Positions 48,129-60,524 of a DNA stretch of 64,000 nt are shown in pieces. Source of the stretch: Lolium rigidum (taxonomy: Eukaryota > Streptophyta > Magnoliopsida > Poales > Poaceae); the NCBI RefSeq assembly GCF_022539505.1, contig NW_025900966.1, forward strand, positions 17,975-81,974, given 5' to 3'. The position numbers and the translations under genes are program-made. The stretch's first letter is position 1, and the number at the start of each line of letters is the position of its first letter. The notes below the pieces were generated by a model. That model was given only the letters and a program-made list of their open reading frames with translations. It was not told the origin of the DNA and made no database searches.

Positions 48129-48629
48129 TTACTCCTTCGGTGGTGGTGGTGAATTCTTCCCGTCATCAAACTTCCAAGGAAGAGGCTCTCCATCAACAAA
48201 CGACGTCTTGGTCTCAGGAATCCTGAAACTGGCAGCATAGCTTATGTGTTTAAACCTGTTTTCATACTCACAGTTCTGATTCTGAACATCATAACGTTGC
48301 GCTTGGAGTTTGTTGGTAGTGTTGTGAAGCGAGAGGATATCGTCCCACGGCTTTGTAGTCTCCTTCTTGTGTTCATCAATAAGTTCGGACACAATCTTGT
48401 GGAAGATGTCCACTTCACGTTCAGCCATCTTCTTGTAGGTGAAGACCTCTTGTTCTAGCTTCTCCATCCTGTCCTCCAAGCTTCCTTCTCCTTTAGGGCC
48501 CCGGACATCTTATATATGCAACTCTCCATCTACGAGCAGCAATTCCTTGGGATGCATCTTCAGCTCGTTCATATACGGGTTGACGATGTTCTCAAAGAAG
48601 CTGTCCTTCGGAGTCCCCGACGAAGACAT
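48129..48629 (-). pseudogene. 3' ORF of the Athila-type element, coiled-coil protein, one internal stop
   Basis: The frame starts at ATG 48629 (MSSSGTPKDSFFENIVN) and ends at 48129, 167 codons including the stop. It is broken by a TAA near 48513, directly after DGELHI. After that it is charged and heptad-like (RMEKLEQEVFTYKKMAEREV, IVSELIDEHKKE), then KLQAQRYDVQNQNCEYENRF, and ends with a PPPPKE tail. This type of protein recurs in Triticeae Athila-like elements; its role is not known to me. It follows its own TATA-like sequence. Confidence 0.6.
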
Positions 48630-48723
48630 GGTGGCTCTAGATCTGAAAACAATATCTGGCAGAAAACAACTCGAAACAAAACACGACGAGAAGACGATAT
48701 ACGGACCTCGGGGGATCCGGGGG

Positions 48724-48733
48724 ATTATATAGC
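48724..48733 (-). promoter_or_regulatory. Candidate internal TATA promoter for the 3' ORF
   Basis: The minus strand reads GCTATATAATCCCCC about 100 bp upstream of the ATG at 48629. Before it (48780-48880) lies a GC-rich block with GCGCGGGCCCCACC and GCCGCGCCGCCATATGG, similar in composition to the U3 part of the LTRs of this group. A separate transcript for the 3' ORF is plausible. Confidence 0.45.
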
Positions 48734-48969
48734 AAAAAATTTCACGACAAAAGGAAAGTACCAGGTCGAACCAGAGTGGAAGAGGGACTCCGAGGAGCCG
48801 TCCCCATATGGCGGCGCGGCCAGGGTGGGGCCCGCGCCACCACGTGGGGACGCGCCCTCGTGCGTCTCCTCCGCTCCGATTCGATCTCGTAATTTTTCAT
48901 ATTTTCTAAAAATAGCAAAAACATTGTTCGGAAAGTTAAACGCGGACTTTGTATTACCAAAACTGTTAC

Positions 48970-50195
48970 CTATTCGAAGTCGAACTCTGCAGAACTATCA
49001 GTTTGATCTTTGATGAAAGTTTCCGGAGTCACCACTCGAATAACAACAACATCTTCATTATAAGAATCTCCAGAAATATAATGCTTGCATCTTTGTCCAT
49101 TCACCACTTGTGTGGCATCACCTTTCAGAGAATCAATTTTTATTGCCCCTGAACGATACACCTCCACATTGACATATGGTCCTTCCCATTTTGAGAGTAA
49201 TTTCCCTGCTATAGGACTTTATCTCCAACATTAAATTATCTTTTAATAATTCTTCTATCATGCCATTTCTTAACTTTCTCCTTAAAAAGTTTAGCATTTT
49301 CATACACTTCACTTCTCCACTCATCTAAAGAACTCAATTGTAGCAACCTTTTCTTACCGGCAAGTTTAAAATCTTTATTAAGTTCTCTTACAGCCCAATA
49401 AGGTTTGTGCTCTAGTTCTAAAGGTCAATGACAAGCTTTTCCATAAACCATTTTATAAGGAGACATACCCATAGGATTTTTATAAGCAGTTCTATAAGCC
49501 CACAACGCTTCCTTCAACTTACTAGCCCAATTTTTTCTAGATTTATTAACAGTCTTTTGCAAGATAGATTTAATTTCTCTATTTGATAATTCTACTTGCC
49601 CACTAGTTTGAGGATGATAAGCTGAAGCTATTCTATGATTAATACCATATTTAGCAAGAGTTTTTCTAAAACCACCATGAATAAAATGAGAACCTCCATC
49701 AGTCATAAGATATCTAGGTACTCCAAACCTAGGAAAAATAACATCTAAAAGCATTTTTAAAGAAGTCTCACCATCAGCACTTTTCGTGGGTATGGCTTCC
49801 ACCCATTTAGTAACATAATCAACGAGCAACAAGTATATGAGTGTTACCTTCGAAGAAGGGAAAGAACCCATGAAGTCAAATCCCCAACAATCAAATGGTT
49901 CAATAACAAGAGTATAATTCATAGGCATTTCATTGCGTCTAGAGATATTACCAACTCTTTGACATTCATCACAAGATAAAATAAACTTCCTTGCATCTTT
50001 AAAAAGGGTTGGCCAATAAAAACCTGACTGTAGAACCTTTTGTGCGGTTCTATCTCCGGCGTGATGTCCTCCATAAACACTACCATGACAGTTACTCAAT
50101 ATCTCTGGTTGTTCATATTCGGGGACACATCTTCGCATAATACCATCCACTCCTTCTTTATATAAGTGTGGGTCATCCCAAAAATAATGCCTCAA
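48970..50195 (-). pseudogene. pol: Integrase of the minus-strand Athila-type element
   Basis: The frame 50195-49425 carries the zinc-binding region (GSVYGGHHAGDRTAQ, then ILSCDECQRV) and the DDE core (CWGFDFMGSFP, LMTDGGSHF, SGQVELSNREI). It breaks at YGKACH by a local rearrangement of a few bases near 49430. C-terminal integrase text continues in other frames to 48970, including ELLKDNLMLEIKSYSREITL and VVNGQRCKHYIS. It would insert element DNA into chromosomes; with these breaks it is inactive. Confidence 0.85.
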
Positions 50196-50401
50196 GTCAT
50201 AAAAGAATTTCCTCCTTTGCTGAGCTGAAAAGGTTGGAGGCCAGTACTTGGAAACAATAAAGTTAGCATAATCAGCATACCAAGGACTATCTCATGAGCT
50301 CACCTTTATTACAGCCAATTGTTCATTTGGAAAACTATCATTAACGAGAACAGGATCATAAGCAATATTTTCCAATCTAGACAAATTATCGAGCAACAGG
50401 A

Positions 50402-51974
50402 TTATCGAGCATCTTTCCTATCTACAATATGTAAATCAAATTCTTGCAAAAGAAGCACCCATCTAATAAGCCTTGGCTTAGCATCTTTCTTTTCCATAAG
50501 GTACCTAATTGCAGCATGATCAGTATGAATTGTGACTTTTGAATCAACAATATAAGGTCTAAACTTGTCACAAGCAAAAACTACAGCTAATAATTCTTTT
50601 TTAGTTGTAGCATAATTTCTTTGAGCAGCATGAAGAGTTTTACTAGCATAATGAATAACATTCAATTTTTTATCTACTCGCTGTCCAAGAACAGCACCAA
50701 CAGCAAAATCACTAGCATCACACATAATTTCAAAAGGTAAGTTCCAATCAGGAGGTTCAACTATGGGAGCAGTTGTTAAGGCTTTCTTTAGAGTTTCAAA
50801 AGCTTCCTTACAATCATCATCAAAAACAAAAGGTACATCTTTTTGAAGAAGATTAGTAAGAGGCTTTGAAATTTTAGAGAAATCTTTAATGAATCTCCTA
50901 TAAAAACCAGCATGACCAAGAATACTACGAATACCTTTAACATCCCTAGGATAGGGCATCTTCTCAATTGCTTCAACTTTAGCTCTATCAACTTCAGTAC
51001 CTCTCTCAGAAATTTTATGTCCCAATACAATTCCTTCATTAACCATAAAGTGACATTTCTCCCAATTAAGAACAAGGTTAGTTTCTTCACATCTCTGCAT
51101 AACTTTATCAAGGTTTCGCAAACAATTATCAAAAGAATTCCCATAGAGAGAAAAATCATCCATGAATACCTCTACAATCTTTTCACAAAAGCCATGAAAA
51201 ATAGCAGACATGCATCTTTGAAAAGTAGCAGGAGCATTACATAAACCAAAAGGCATACGCCTATAAGCATAAGTTCCATAGGGACAAGTGAAGGTGGTTT
51301 TCTCTTGATCCTTAGCTCTAACAGCAATTTGTGAAAACCCAGAATAACCATCAAGAAAACAGAAATGAGTATTTTTAGATAACCTTTCTAGCATTTGATC
51401 AATAAAAGGTAAAGGGTAATGATCTTTGTTAGTAACTTTATTAACTTTTCGAAAATCAATGCACATTCTATACCCTACAACTACTCTTTGAGGGATGAGC
51501 TCATCATTATCATTAGGTACAACAGTTATTCCTCCTTTCTTAGGAACACAATGCACAGGACTAACCCATCTACTATCAGCAATAGGATATATAATACCGG
51601 CTTCAAGAAGTTTCAATACCTCATTCCTTACCACATCCTTCATCTTAGGAATTAGACGACGCTGATGTTCAACAACGGGCTTTGCATCATCTTCCATGTT
51701 GATGGCATGTTGGCAAATAGAGGGAGAAATCCCCTTCAAGTCATCAAGAGTGTAGCCAATAGCTCCTCGGTGTTTCTTCAATATTTCCAATAATCTTTCT
51801 TCCTCAAAATCTGAAAGCTTAGCACTAATAATAACAGGATATGTTTTCTTATCATCAATATAAGCATACTTAAGATTATCAGGTAACGGTTTCAAATCAA
51901 AAACAAGATCTTCCTTCGGTGGTGGTGTTGTACCTAGATCTTCAACCGGTAAGTCATGTTTAAGAATGGGTTGA
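50402..51974 (-). pseudogene. pol: Reverse transcriptase and RNase H of the minus-strand Athila-type element
   Basis: The open frame reaches the array border at 51974 without a start, entering RT near [17 protein letters not shown] motifs include [42 protein letters not shown] and the catalytic FMDD (51155-51166), with Phe in place of the usual Tyr as in other Athila elements. RNase H shows [37 protein letters not shown] and [10 protein letters not shown]. The frame ends at 50402, where extra C residues shift it in the linker (after HIVDRKDAR); about 200 bp of damaged linker separates it from integrase. Confidence 0.9.
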
Positions 51975-54900
51975 TGTAACGGCCCCGGGTAGTACCCCTA
52001 TTAGATTTTGCTTGTTCTTTTTCTTTTGTGCGTCATCATGGCATCATGCATATTTTTGAACCCTAAATTATTTTATTATACTTTATCTTGGTTTCCAAAA
52101 TTATTCTCTCATTTTCATCCCAAAAACAAAATCTATATTTTTCTAGTATTATTCTGATATCAAAACTATTTTAAAATGCTTTATAACTAAACAGGAAAAT
52201 AAAGAAAAGAAAACAGTTTTTAAAATAAAAAAAGGGAGACAAGCCTCCCATCCGGCCAGGCCCAAGTAGGCCCAGCCGGCGGCCTCTCGTCCGGCCCGTT
52301 AGGGCAAACCCTAGCTAACCCACCGGCCACCCTGGCCATTTTCGCAGTCCACCCCCCCGCCGCCGCCCCTACCCTCTTTGCGAAAACCCCCCTGATCCTT
52401 TTTCCTTCGCCATCGGGTCCTCCCACCTCTGTCTCTGTCCCGACCCCGTCGTCCCCTTTCTCCTCTCCACGATGCGACTACAGCGACGCGAGCGCCCGCG
52501 CCTCCTCCTCCCTGCTCTGTCGCCGGCAGTCCCTCCGCGCGGGCCCCTGCTCCACCTCGACGCGCGCCCCGTCCACGAGCCCTTGCTCCACCTCTTCTTT
52601 CCAGCCGCCGGCCGCATCGCCTCGTCTCCGTCAAACCCGGCGCGGCCGCCTCCTGAAGGACCTCCACGAGCTCCTGGCTCCCCTCCTCGTGCGCCGGCCG
52701 ACGCCACCAAGTTCTCCACGCGCGCGACCACGTCGGCCTCGTCCTCCTTCACGAGCTCATCCTTCTCCTGCGCCGTGGCTGTGCCGCTGCTCCCTCCGGC
52801 CTTCTGCCCGAGCTTGCCGTCGTCGAGCACGCTTGGTGCCGCAGCTCCACGTCCCTGTCTCCTCCTCCGCTCGTCCTCCGTTGCCCCGGCAGTACCTCCA
52901 ACCTCGCGCACGTCTTCGTCTGCCTACGTTTTACGTCTTGCCCAACACCTGTTTGTTCCTTTGCCTGAAAGGGTCACATTTTGCAGGAAATAAAATCTCC
53001 GCAGTAGCTTTGCACCTTGTTCGGCTGCTGCTCGTCTACCTACGCGATTCTTCAATCTGGTGTTGTGTTGCTGCTCCATGTGAGACACTGCGAGACACCG
53101 CTCGAAGGATCAAGTCCAACATGTGAAGATTGACCCGATGACTTCATGTTCACCATCGACAATTGAAGCCGAAGGCGCCAATACTAGTCTGCCACCGACA
53201 CCGAAGACGGAACACCAAGTTCTCCTTCACGGATTCGAAGACCGAACCCCTTCTTCCTCTTCGAAACCCGTAACCGGCGACCGCCTTGGTTCCGCTACCG
53301 TGAGACCCAAACCTTAACCTATTTTCTAAAATGTGCTATATAACTTGTTGCATTTATCATATCTTCATGTGTGCATCGCATATCATCTTGTGCATTGCAT
53401 ATGTGGGTTCGGATAAATAGCGAATCACCTAATATTAAATATGGAATTGTGCGGGAATTATTTATTGTGTCCCGGTTCCATTTAAATTTGCGTAGCTCAC
53501 CCATGCCATGTCTTGCCATGCTAATAACATTTAATATGCGGGGTAGAAAAATAACTTGAACCTAATAATTGTTTGTCCGGATTCCGACTCCGATTAATTG
53601 GATAAGTGCATCGTATCATATCTGCCATGTCATGCATATCTTACCTTGCTCATGCCGGTTCTTATTCCGTAGTTGTAAGATTTGCATCCGTATGTTTGTG
53701 TAGCATTTGCTTCTTCCCGGATAGGATCACGAAGTGTTGATGTGAGATACGACGAGTTCTCCGACAAGTTCTTCTGCAGCTTTTCACAGGCGAGCCCTCT
53801 CTCTTCACCTATTATACACTCTCCCTCGCGTTGCTATCCTTATGTTGCGCTTCTTTATCGAGTCACGTGTCCTATCCACTTGTGTACCATAATAATCCTA
53901 TATGTATCATTCCTTACCCATAGCCGTTGCTTGATGTTTGAGCCTTGCGAGTCATAGGCGTGTTTAAGCTCTATTGTTTATCTCGTTTTGTTATCGGGAT
54001 ATGTTGGGTTGTTGGGAGGTTATCACATGCTATATCAGTTGTTGGAGATACACATGCTTTACTTACTTGTTAACAACTAAAATTGTAAGCAGAGGCATCT
54101 GTGAGCCCCTTTGCGAAAGCATCGGAACTTTGACTCGCTAATGTCCCCTAGGACCCGAGTTCTTGTTATCCGTTCCGAGATTGAGCGCTCTACCCGTACG
54201 TGGGGACGATTATTGGGACCCCCCTCACCCATTACCTTTTCTCAAGTCAGTTGAAAAGGGGGCCACAACCTTGGTTTTATTTGCCTATGCCATGTATGCC
54301 ATGCTTTAATTACTGTTGCCTTCGGGTGTTTACTTCCTGTTGCCTTCGGGTGTTTATATTCTGTACTGTACCTTGCGGGACGTTTAGCGAAGCGTGTGGT
54401 TTGCACGCCTAGCCGCCGGCGCAAACCTCTGAGTCCGCTTCGGAGTACGGCCGGACTTCGTAGCTTAGTTGGGTGGCCCCCCTAGACTTTCTTGTTGAAC
54501 TGGGAACGGTCTTGTTGTGAGACATCCACCTGTCGTAAGTGGGTCGAGCATGCGTATGGTTACATTTGGGCAACCCCTGCAGGGTGTACATCTTATCGAT
54601 AAGCCGTGTCCGCGGTTATGGACGACTTGGAGCTGTTTAACTCGATCATAGAACAACTTACACCTTTATGTTGATGCTAATAAATTGCTAATAACTTGCG
54701 TAGTAATATAGCATTATTACAATGGCTACCTAATAAAATTTGTCCACCGTTGAGTGCCTTTTACATTGCCTCTTCGCAATTTTTGAAGGGGATATGTGTA
54801 ATTGGCTGGGTTATGTTTGTGTAGTATTTTTATCTGTTACCTTATGCGCTCTCTTACCTTCTCTGATTAGACGGATGTTGTAGCGTGTCTCTATTGGTTA

Positions 54901-55461
54901 TAGTTTTGCTGCCGCTAAACCTACCATATAGCCCCAGGCGATATATATATATACTCGCTCGGTGAGCATAGCCATTTCTAGTCTCGCTAAGTACGTGCCG
55001 GAGTTCGTTCCTTGGTACTTACTCTCGCCTTTTCCCTTTCTCTTTTGCTCCCTCCCTTTTGTCGGCAACCGATGGCCCGACTTTGACAGTACGAGATGAC
55101 GACGTTAGCAAGGTTACCCTTCCGGCTTGGCCTGGGCAGGGTTATGGACGCCACTGGTTATCTTCAGGACTCTTAGCCCAATTTGTATCTTGTCCGTACT
55201 CGGACATATTCGATCTTTTGTATGATTCGGATCTTTGTATTGTATATTTGTATCTTGACTCGTTGGAGTCGTTGTTGTAATATATGTATCTTGTGGGCTC
55301 TATTGTAATCCTGTTGAAATGTTACCGCTCGTGTTAATTCCTCTGGCATCACGTGTGTGATTCTTCGCGCACGTCGTGTCGGAGGGCGTCTCAGAATCGA
55401 TATCGTGCGGATTTTGGCGGGATCGCTGGAATCCTCATGGTACCGGTTCCGGGGCGTCACA
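51975..55461 (+). repeat. LTR 1 of the array (3487 bp)
   Basis: Starts TGTAACGGCCCCGGGTAGTA, ends GGGGCGTCACA. Layout: AT-rich start, a GC-rich block at about 52240-52920, then long non-coding DNA with a TATATATATA run near 54940. It differs from LTRs 2 and 3 by, for example, TTAGATTTTGC where they have TTATATTTTGC. Confidence 0.92.
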
Positions 55462-56247
55462 AGTTGGTATCAGAGCTCAGGTTGACGGTACCCCACTAGT
55501 CCAGCCTGTAGGATAACCTTGCCAACGGACGTTGTGTCTAGTGTCAAAACTATTTTCTAAAATTCGTTGGATAGATTTGATTAGCTCTGTTTTTCTCCTT
55601 ATCTATATTCTTTCTCCTCTTACCTTCGCGAGTTTTGAGTCTTCTCTCTTATCTGCTTCTCCGAGTCTTAGATTCCGACGTGGGTTGGACGATCTATGCC
55701 TTCACCTATTAGGACCGATCTCTGAAGTTTTCTGACAGAAGAACATCACCGGCGGCTAACCTTCGTCTTCTCCATTGATGTCATCTATGCCTATCTGATT
55801 TTTCTACAATTCTTTGTTCTTTGGCTCCGTCGAATATTCGCTGACAATGCTTGTCGATATCGTCAATCAGAATTCTGGGAGCTGTTACACGATTCTCTTA
55901 TTCATGTACAGAGTAATACCTTGAGTGCGGGATGGAGTCACGACCATACTGACTACTCTTATTATTCGCTCTTGTTACTTGAATGGGTGGATCAATGTGA
56001 TTCTTACTCCTTCCATCTTCGTGTACGGCGTCTGATCATTTGCAATCGAGACTCTCGACAGAAGCACATCATCAACAGCGGAACAACGACTTCTTGTTGG
56101 TGGTGTCGACCATCCAAGCTGGAGCAAGACTTCTTGTTAGTGGTGTCGCGGAGATCGACACGTCGCCTGAAGATCCGCTAGTTCACCTCTCTCCCCCGTA
56201 CCTGGACGTGGAACCTCGGGGCGAGGTTCCTTGTTAGTGGTGTCGAT
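55462..56247 (+). other. Internal region 1 (786 bp), non-coding
   Basis: It starts with the primer-binding site and GTTGACGGTACCCCACTAG. Near its end the core CTTGTTRGTGGTGTCG occurs three times (56090-56109, 56130-56148, 56227-56246), the last copy ending one base before the next LTR. No polypurine tract precedes LTR 2. No domain is found in the short frames at 55532-55735 or 55921-56181. Confidence 0.85.
55465..55476 (+). other. Primer-binding site, unit 1
   Basis: TGGTATCAGAGC, complementary to the 3' end of initiator-Met tRNA, lies three bases (AGT) after the LTR end. Confidence 0.9.
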
Positions 56248-59200
56248 TGTAACGGCCCCGGGTAGTACCCCTATTATATTTTGCTTGTTCTTTTTCTTTT
56301 GTGCGTCATCATGGCATCATGCATATTTTTGAACCCTAAATTATTTTATTATACTTTATCTTGGTTTCCAAAATTATTCTCTCATTTTCATCCCAAAAAC
56401 AAAATCTATATTTTTCTAGTATTATTCTGATATCAAAACTATTTTAAAATGCTTTATAACTAAACAGGAAAATAAAGAAAAGAAAACAGTTTTTAAAATA
56501 AAAAAAGGGAGACAAGCCTCCCATCCGGCCAGGCCCAAGTAGGCCCAGCCGGCGGCCTCTGTCTGGCCCGTTAGGGCAAACCCTAGCTAACCCACCGGCC
56601 ACCCTGGCCATTTTCGCAGTCCACCCCCCCGCCGCCGCCCCTACCCTCTTTGCGAAAACCCCCCTGATCCTTTTTCCTTCGCCATCGGGTCCTCCCACCT
56701 CTCTGTCTCTCCGTCCCGACCCCGTCGTCCCCTTTCTCCTCTCCACGATGCGACTACAGCGACGCGAGCGCCCGCGCCTCCTCCTCCCTGCTCTGTCGCC
56801 GGCAGTCCCTCCGCGCGGGCCCCTGCTCCACCTCGACGCGCGCCCCCGTCCACGAGCCCTTGCTCCACCTCTTCTTTCCAGCCGCCGGCCGCATCGCCTC
56901 GTCTCCGTCAAACCCGGCGCGGCCGCCTCCTGAAGGACCTCCACGAGCTCCTGGCTCCCCTCCTCGTGCGCCGGCCGACGCCACCAAGATCTCCATGCGC
57001 GCGACCACGTCGGCCTCGTCCTCCTTCACGAGCTCATCCTTCTCCTGCGCCGTGGCTGTGCCGCTGCTCCCTCCGGCCTTCTGCCCGAGCTTGCCGTCGT
57101 CGAGCAGGCTTGGTGCCGCAGCTCCACGTCCCTGTCTCCTCCTCCGCTCGTCCTCCGTTGCCCCGGCGAGTACCTCCAACCTCGCGCACGTCTTCGTCTG
57201 CCTACGTTTTACGTCTTGCCCAACACCTGTTTGTTCCTTTGCCTGAAAGGGTCACATTTTGCAGGAAATAAAATCTCCGCAGTAGCTTTGCACCTTGTTC
57301 GGCTGCTGCTCGTCTACCTACGCGATTCTTCAATCCGGTGTTGTGTTGCTTGCTCCATGTGAGACACTGCGAGACACCGCTCGAAGGATCAAGTCCAACA
57401 TGTGAAGATTGACCCGATGACTTCATGTTCACCATCGACAATTGAAGCCGAAGGCGCCAATACTAGTCCGCCACCGACACCGAAGACGGAACACCAAGTT
57501 CTCCTTCACGGATTCGAAGACCGAACCCCTTCTTCCTCTTCGAAACCCGTAACCGGCGACCGCCTTGGTTCCGCTACCGTGAGACCCAAACCTTAACCTA
57601 TTTTCTAAAATGTGCTATATAACTTGTTGCATTTATCATATCTTCATGTGTGCATCGCATATCATCTTGTGCATTGCATATGTGGGTTCGGATAAATAGC
57701 GAATCACCTAATATTAAATATGGAATTGTGCGGGAATTATTTATTGTGTCCCGGTTCCATTTAAATTTGCGTAGCTCACCCATGCCATGTCTTGCCATGC
57801 TAATAACATTTAATATGCGGGGTAGAAAAATAACTTGAACCTAATAATTGTTTTTCCGGATTCCGACTCCGATTAATTGGATAAGTGCATCGTATCATAT
57901 CTGCCATGTCATGCATATCTTACCTTGCTCATGCCGGTTCTTATTCCGTAGTTGTAAGATTTGCATCCGTATGTTTGTGTAGCATTTGCTTCTTCCCGGA
58001 TAGGATCACGAAGTGTTGATGTGAGATACGACGAGTTCTCCGACAAGTTCTTCTGCAGCTTTTCACAAGCGAGCCCTCTCTCTTCACCTATTATACACTC
58101 TCCCTCGCGTTGCTATCCTTATGTTGCGCTTCTTTATCGAGTCACGTGTCCTATCCACTTGTGTACCATAATAATCCTATATGTATCATTCCTTACCCAT
58201 AGCCGTTGCTTGATGTTTGAGCCTTGCGAGTCGTAGGCGTGTTTAAGCTCTGTTGTTTATCTCGTTTTGTTATCGGGATATGTTGGGTTGTTGGGAGGTT
58301 ATCACATGCTATATCAGTTGTTGGAGATACACATGCTTTACTTACTTGTTAACAACTAAAATTGTAAGCAGAGGCATCTGTGAGCCCCTTTGCGAAAGCA
58401 TCGGAACTTTGACTCGCTAATGTCCCCTAGGACCCGAGTTCTTGTTATCTGTTCCGAGATTGAGCGCTCTACCCGTACGTGGGGACGATTATTGGGACCC
58501 CCCTCACCCATTACCTTTTCTCAAGTCAGTTGAAAAGGGGGCCACAACCTTGGTTTTATTTGCCTATGCCATGTATGCCATGCTTTAATCACTGTTGCCT
58601 TCGGGTGTTTACTTCCTGTTGCCTTCGGGTGTTTATATTCTGTACTGTACCTTGCGGGACGTTTAGCGAAGCGTGTGGTTTGCACGCCTAGCCGCCGGCG
58701 CAAACCTCTGAGTCCGCTTCGGAGTACGGCCGGACTTCGTAGCTTAGTTGGGTGGCCCCCTAGACTTTCTTGTTGAGCTGGGAACGGTCTTGTTGTGAGA
58801 CATCCACCTGTCGTAAGTGGGTCGAGCATGCGTATGGTTACATTTGGGCAACCCCTGCAGGGTGTACATCTTATCGATAAGCCGTGTCCGCGGTTATGGA
58901 CGACTTGGAGCTGTTTAACTCGATCATAGAACAACTTACACCTTTATGTTGATGCTAATAAATTGCTAATAACTTGCGTAGTAATATAGCATTATTACAA
59001 TGGCTACCTAATAAAATTTGTCCACCGTTGAGTGCCTTTTACATTGCCTCTTCGCAATTTTTGAAGGGGATATGTGTAATTGGCTGGGTTATGTTTGTGT
59101 AGTATTTTTATCTGTTACCTTATGCGCTCTCTTACCTTCTCTGATTAGACGGATGTTGTAGCGTGTCTCTATTGGTTATAGTTTTGCTGCCGCTAAACCT

Positions 59201-59741
59201 ACCATATAGCCCCAGGCGATATATATATATATACTCGCTCGGTGAGCATAGCCATTTCTAGTCTCGCTAAGTACGTGCCGGAGTTCGTTCCTTGGTACTT
59301 ACTCTCGCCTTTTCCCTTTCTCTTTTGCTCCCTCCCTTTTGTCGGCAACCGATGGCCCGACTTTGACAGGTACGAGATGACGACGTTAGCAAGGTTACCC
59401 TTCCGGCTTGGCCTGGGCAGGGTTATGGACGCCACTGGTTATCTTCAGGACTCTTAGCCCAATTTGTATCTTGTCCGTACTCGGACATATTCGATCTTTT
59501 GTATGATTCGGATCTTTGTATTGTATATTTGTATCTTGACTCGTTGGAGTCGTTGTTGTAATATATGTATCTTGTGGGCTCTATTGTAATCCTGTTGAAA
59601 TGTTACCGCTCGTGTTAATTCCTCTGGCATCACGTGTGTGATTCTTCGCGCACGTCGTGTCGGAGGGCGTCTCAGAATCGATATCGTGCGGATTTTGGCG
59701 GGATCGCTGGAATCCTCATGGTACCGGTTCCGGGCGTCACA
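56248..59741 (+). repeat. LTR 2 of the array (3494 bp)
   Basis: Same edges as LTR 1, except that the end reads CCGGGCGTCACA with one G fewer. It is flanked on both sides by internal regions, so it serves at once as 3' LTR of unit 1 and 5' LTR of unit 2. Confidence 0.92.
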
Positions 59742-60524
59742 AGTTGGTATCAGAGCTCAGGTTGACGGTACCCCACTAGTCCAGCCTGTAGGATAACCTT
59801 GCCAACGGACGTTGTGTCTAGTGTCAAAACTATTTTCTAAAATTCGTTGGATAGATTTGATTAGCTCTGTTTTTCTCCTTATCTATATTCTTTCTCCTCT
59901 TACCTTCGCGAGTTTTGAGTCTTCTCTCTTATCTGCTTCTCCGAGTCTTAGATTTCGACGTGGGTTGGACGATCTATGCCTTCACCTATTAGGACCGATC
60001 TCTGAAGTTTTCTGACAGAAGAACATCACCGGCGGCTAACCTTCGTCTTCTCCATTGATGTCATCTATGCCTATCTGATTTTTCTACAATTCTTTGTTCT
60101 TTGGCTCCGTCGAATATTCGCTGACAATGCTTGTCGATATCGTCAATCGAATTCAGGAGCTGTTACACGATTCTCTTATTCATGTACAGAGTAATACCTT
60201 GAGTGCGGGATGGAGTCACGACCATACTGACTACTCTTATTATTCGCTCTTGTTACTTGAATGGGTGGATCAATGTGATTCTTACTCCTTCCATCTTCGT
60301 GTACGGCGTCTGATCATTTGCAATCGAGACTCTCGACAGAAGCACATCATCAACAGCGGAACAACGACTTCTTGTTGGTGGTGTCGACCATCCAAGCTGG
60401 AGCAAGACTTCTTGTTAGTGGTGTCGCGGAGATCGACACGTCGCCCGAAGATCCGCTAGTTCACCTCTCTCCCCCGTACTGGACGTGGAACCTCGGGGCG
60501 AGGTTCCTTGTTAGTGGTGTCGAT
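59742..60524 (+). other. Internal region 2 (783 bp), non-coding
   Basis: Collinear with internal region 1 with small indels; its primer-binding site TGGTATCAGAGC is at 59745-59756. It ends with the same GTGGTGTCGAT junction before TGTAACGG. Confidence 0.85.

Larger units (their letters stand above)
45362..51974 (-). mobile_element. Minus-strand Athila-type Gypsy element, 5' part displaced
   Basis: The element contains a 3' LTR, a polypurine tract, a non-coding 3' region, a 3' ORF, integrase and RT-RNase H in minus-strand Gypsy order. At 51974 the open pol frame is interrupted by the plus-strand LTR array that starts at 51975, so protease, gag and the 5' LTR should lie beyond that array, outside the window. 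It entered the 42391-45361 LTR. Confidence 0.85.

Noticed and set aside
49133..49324. Possible separate small gene after integrase
   Set aside because: It reads as the frameshifted C-terminal part of the same integrase.
53123..53317. Short frame repeated unchanged in all three LTR units (also 57402-57596 and 61691-61885)
   Set aside because: The conservation is explained by the near identity of the units; no independent evidence of coding.
54935..54960. TATATATATA runs (also near 59218 and 63515) as promoters
   Set aside because: They are simple repeats of varying length deep in the 3' half of each LTR, with no following leader or gene.
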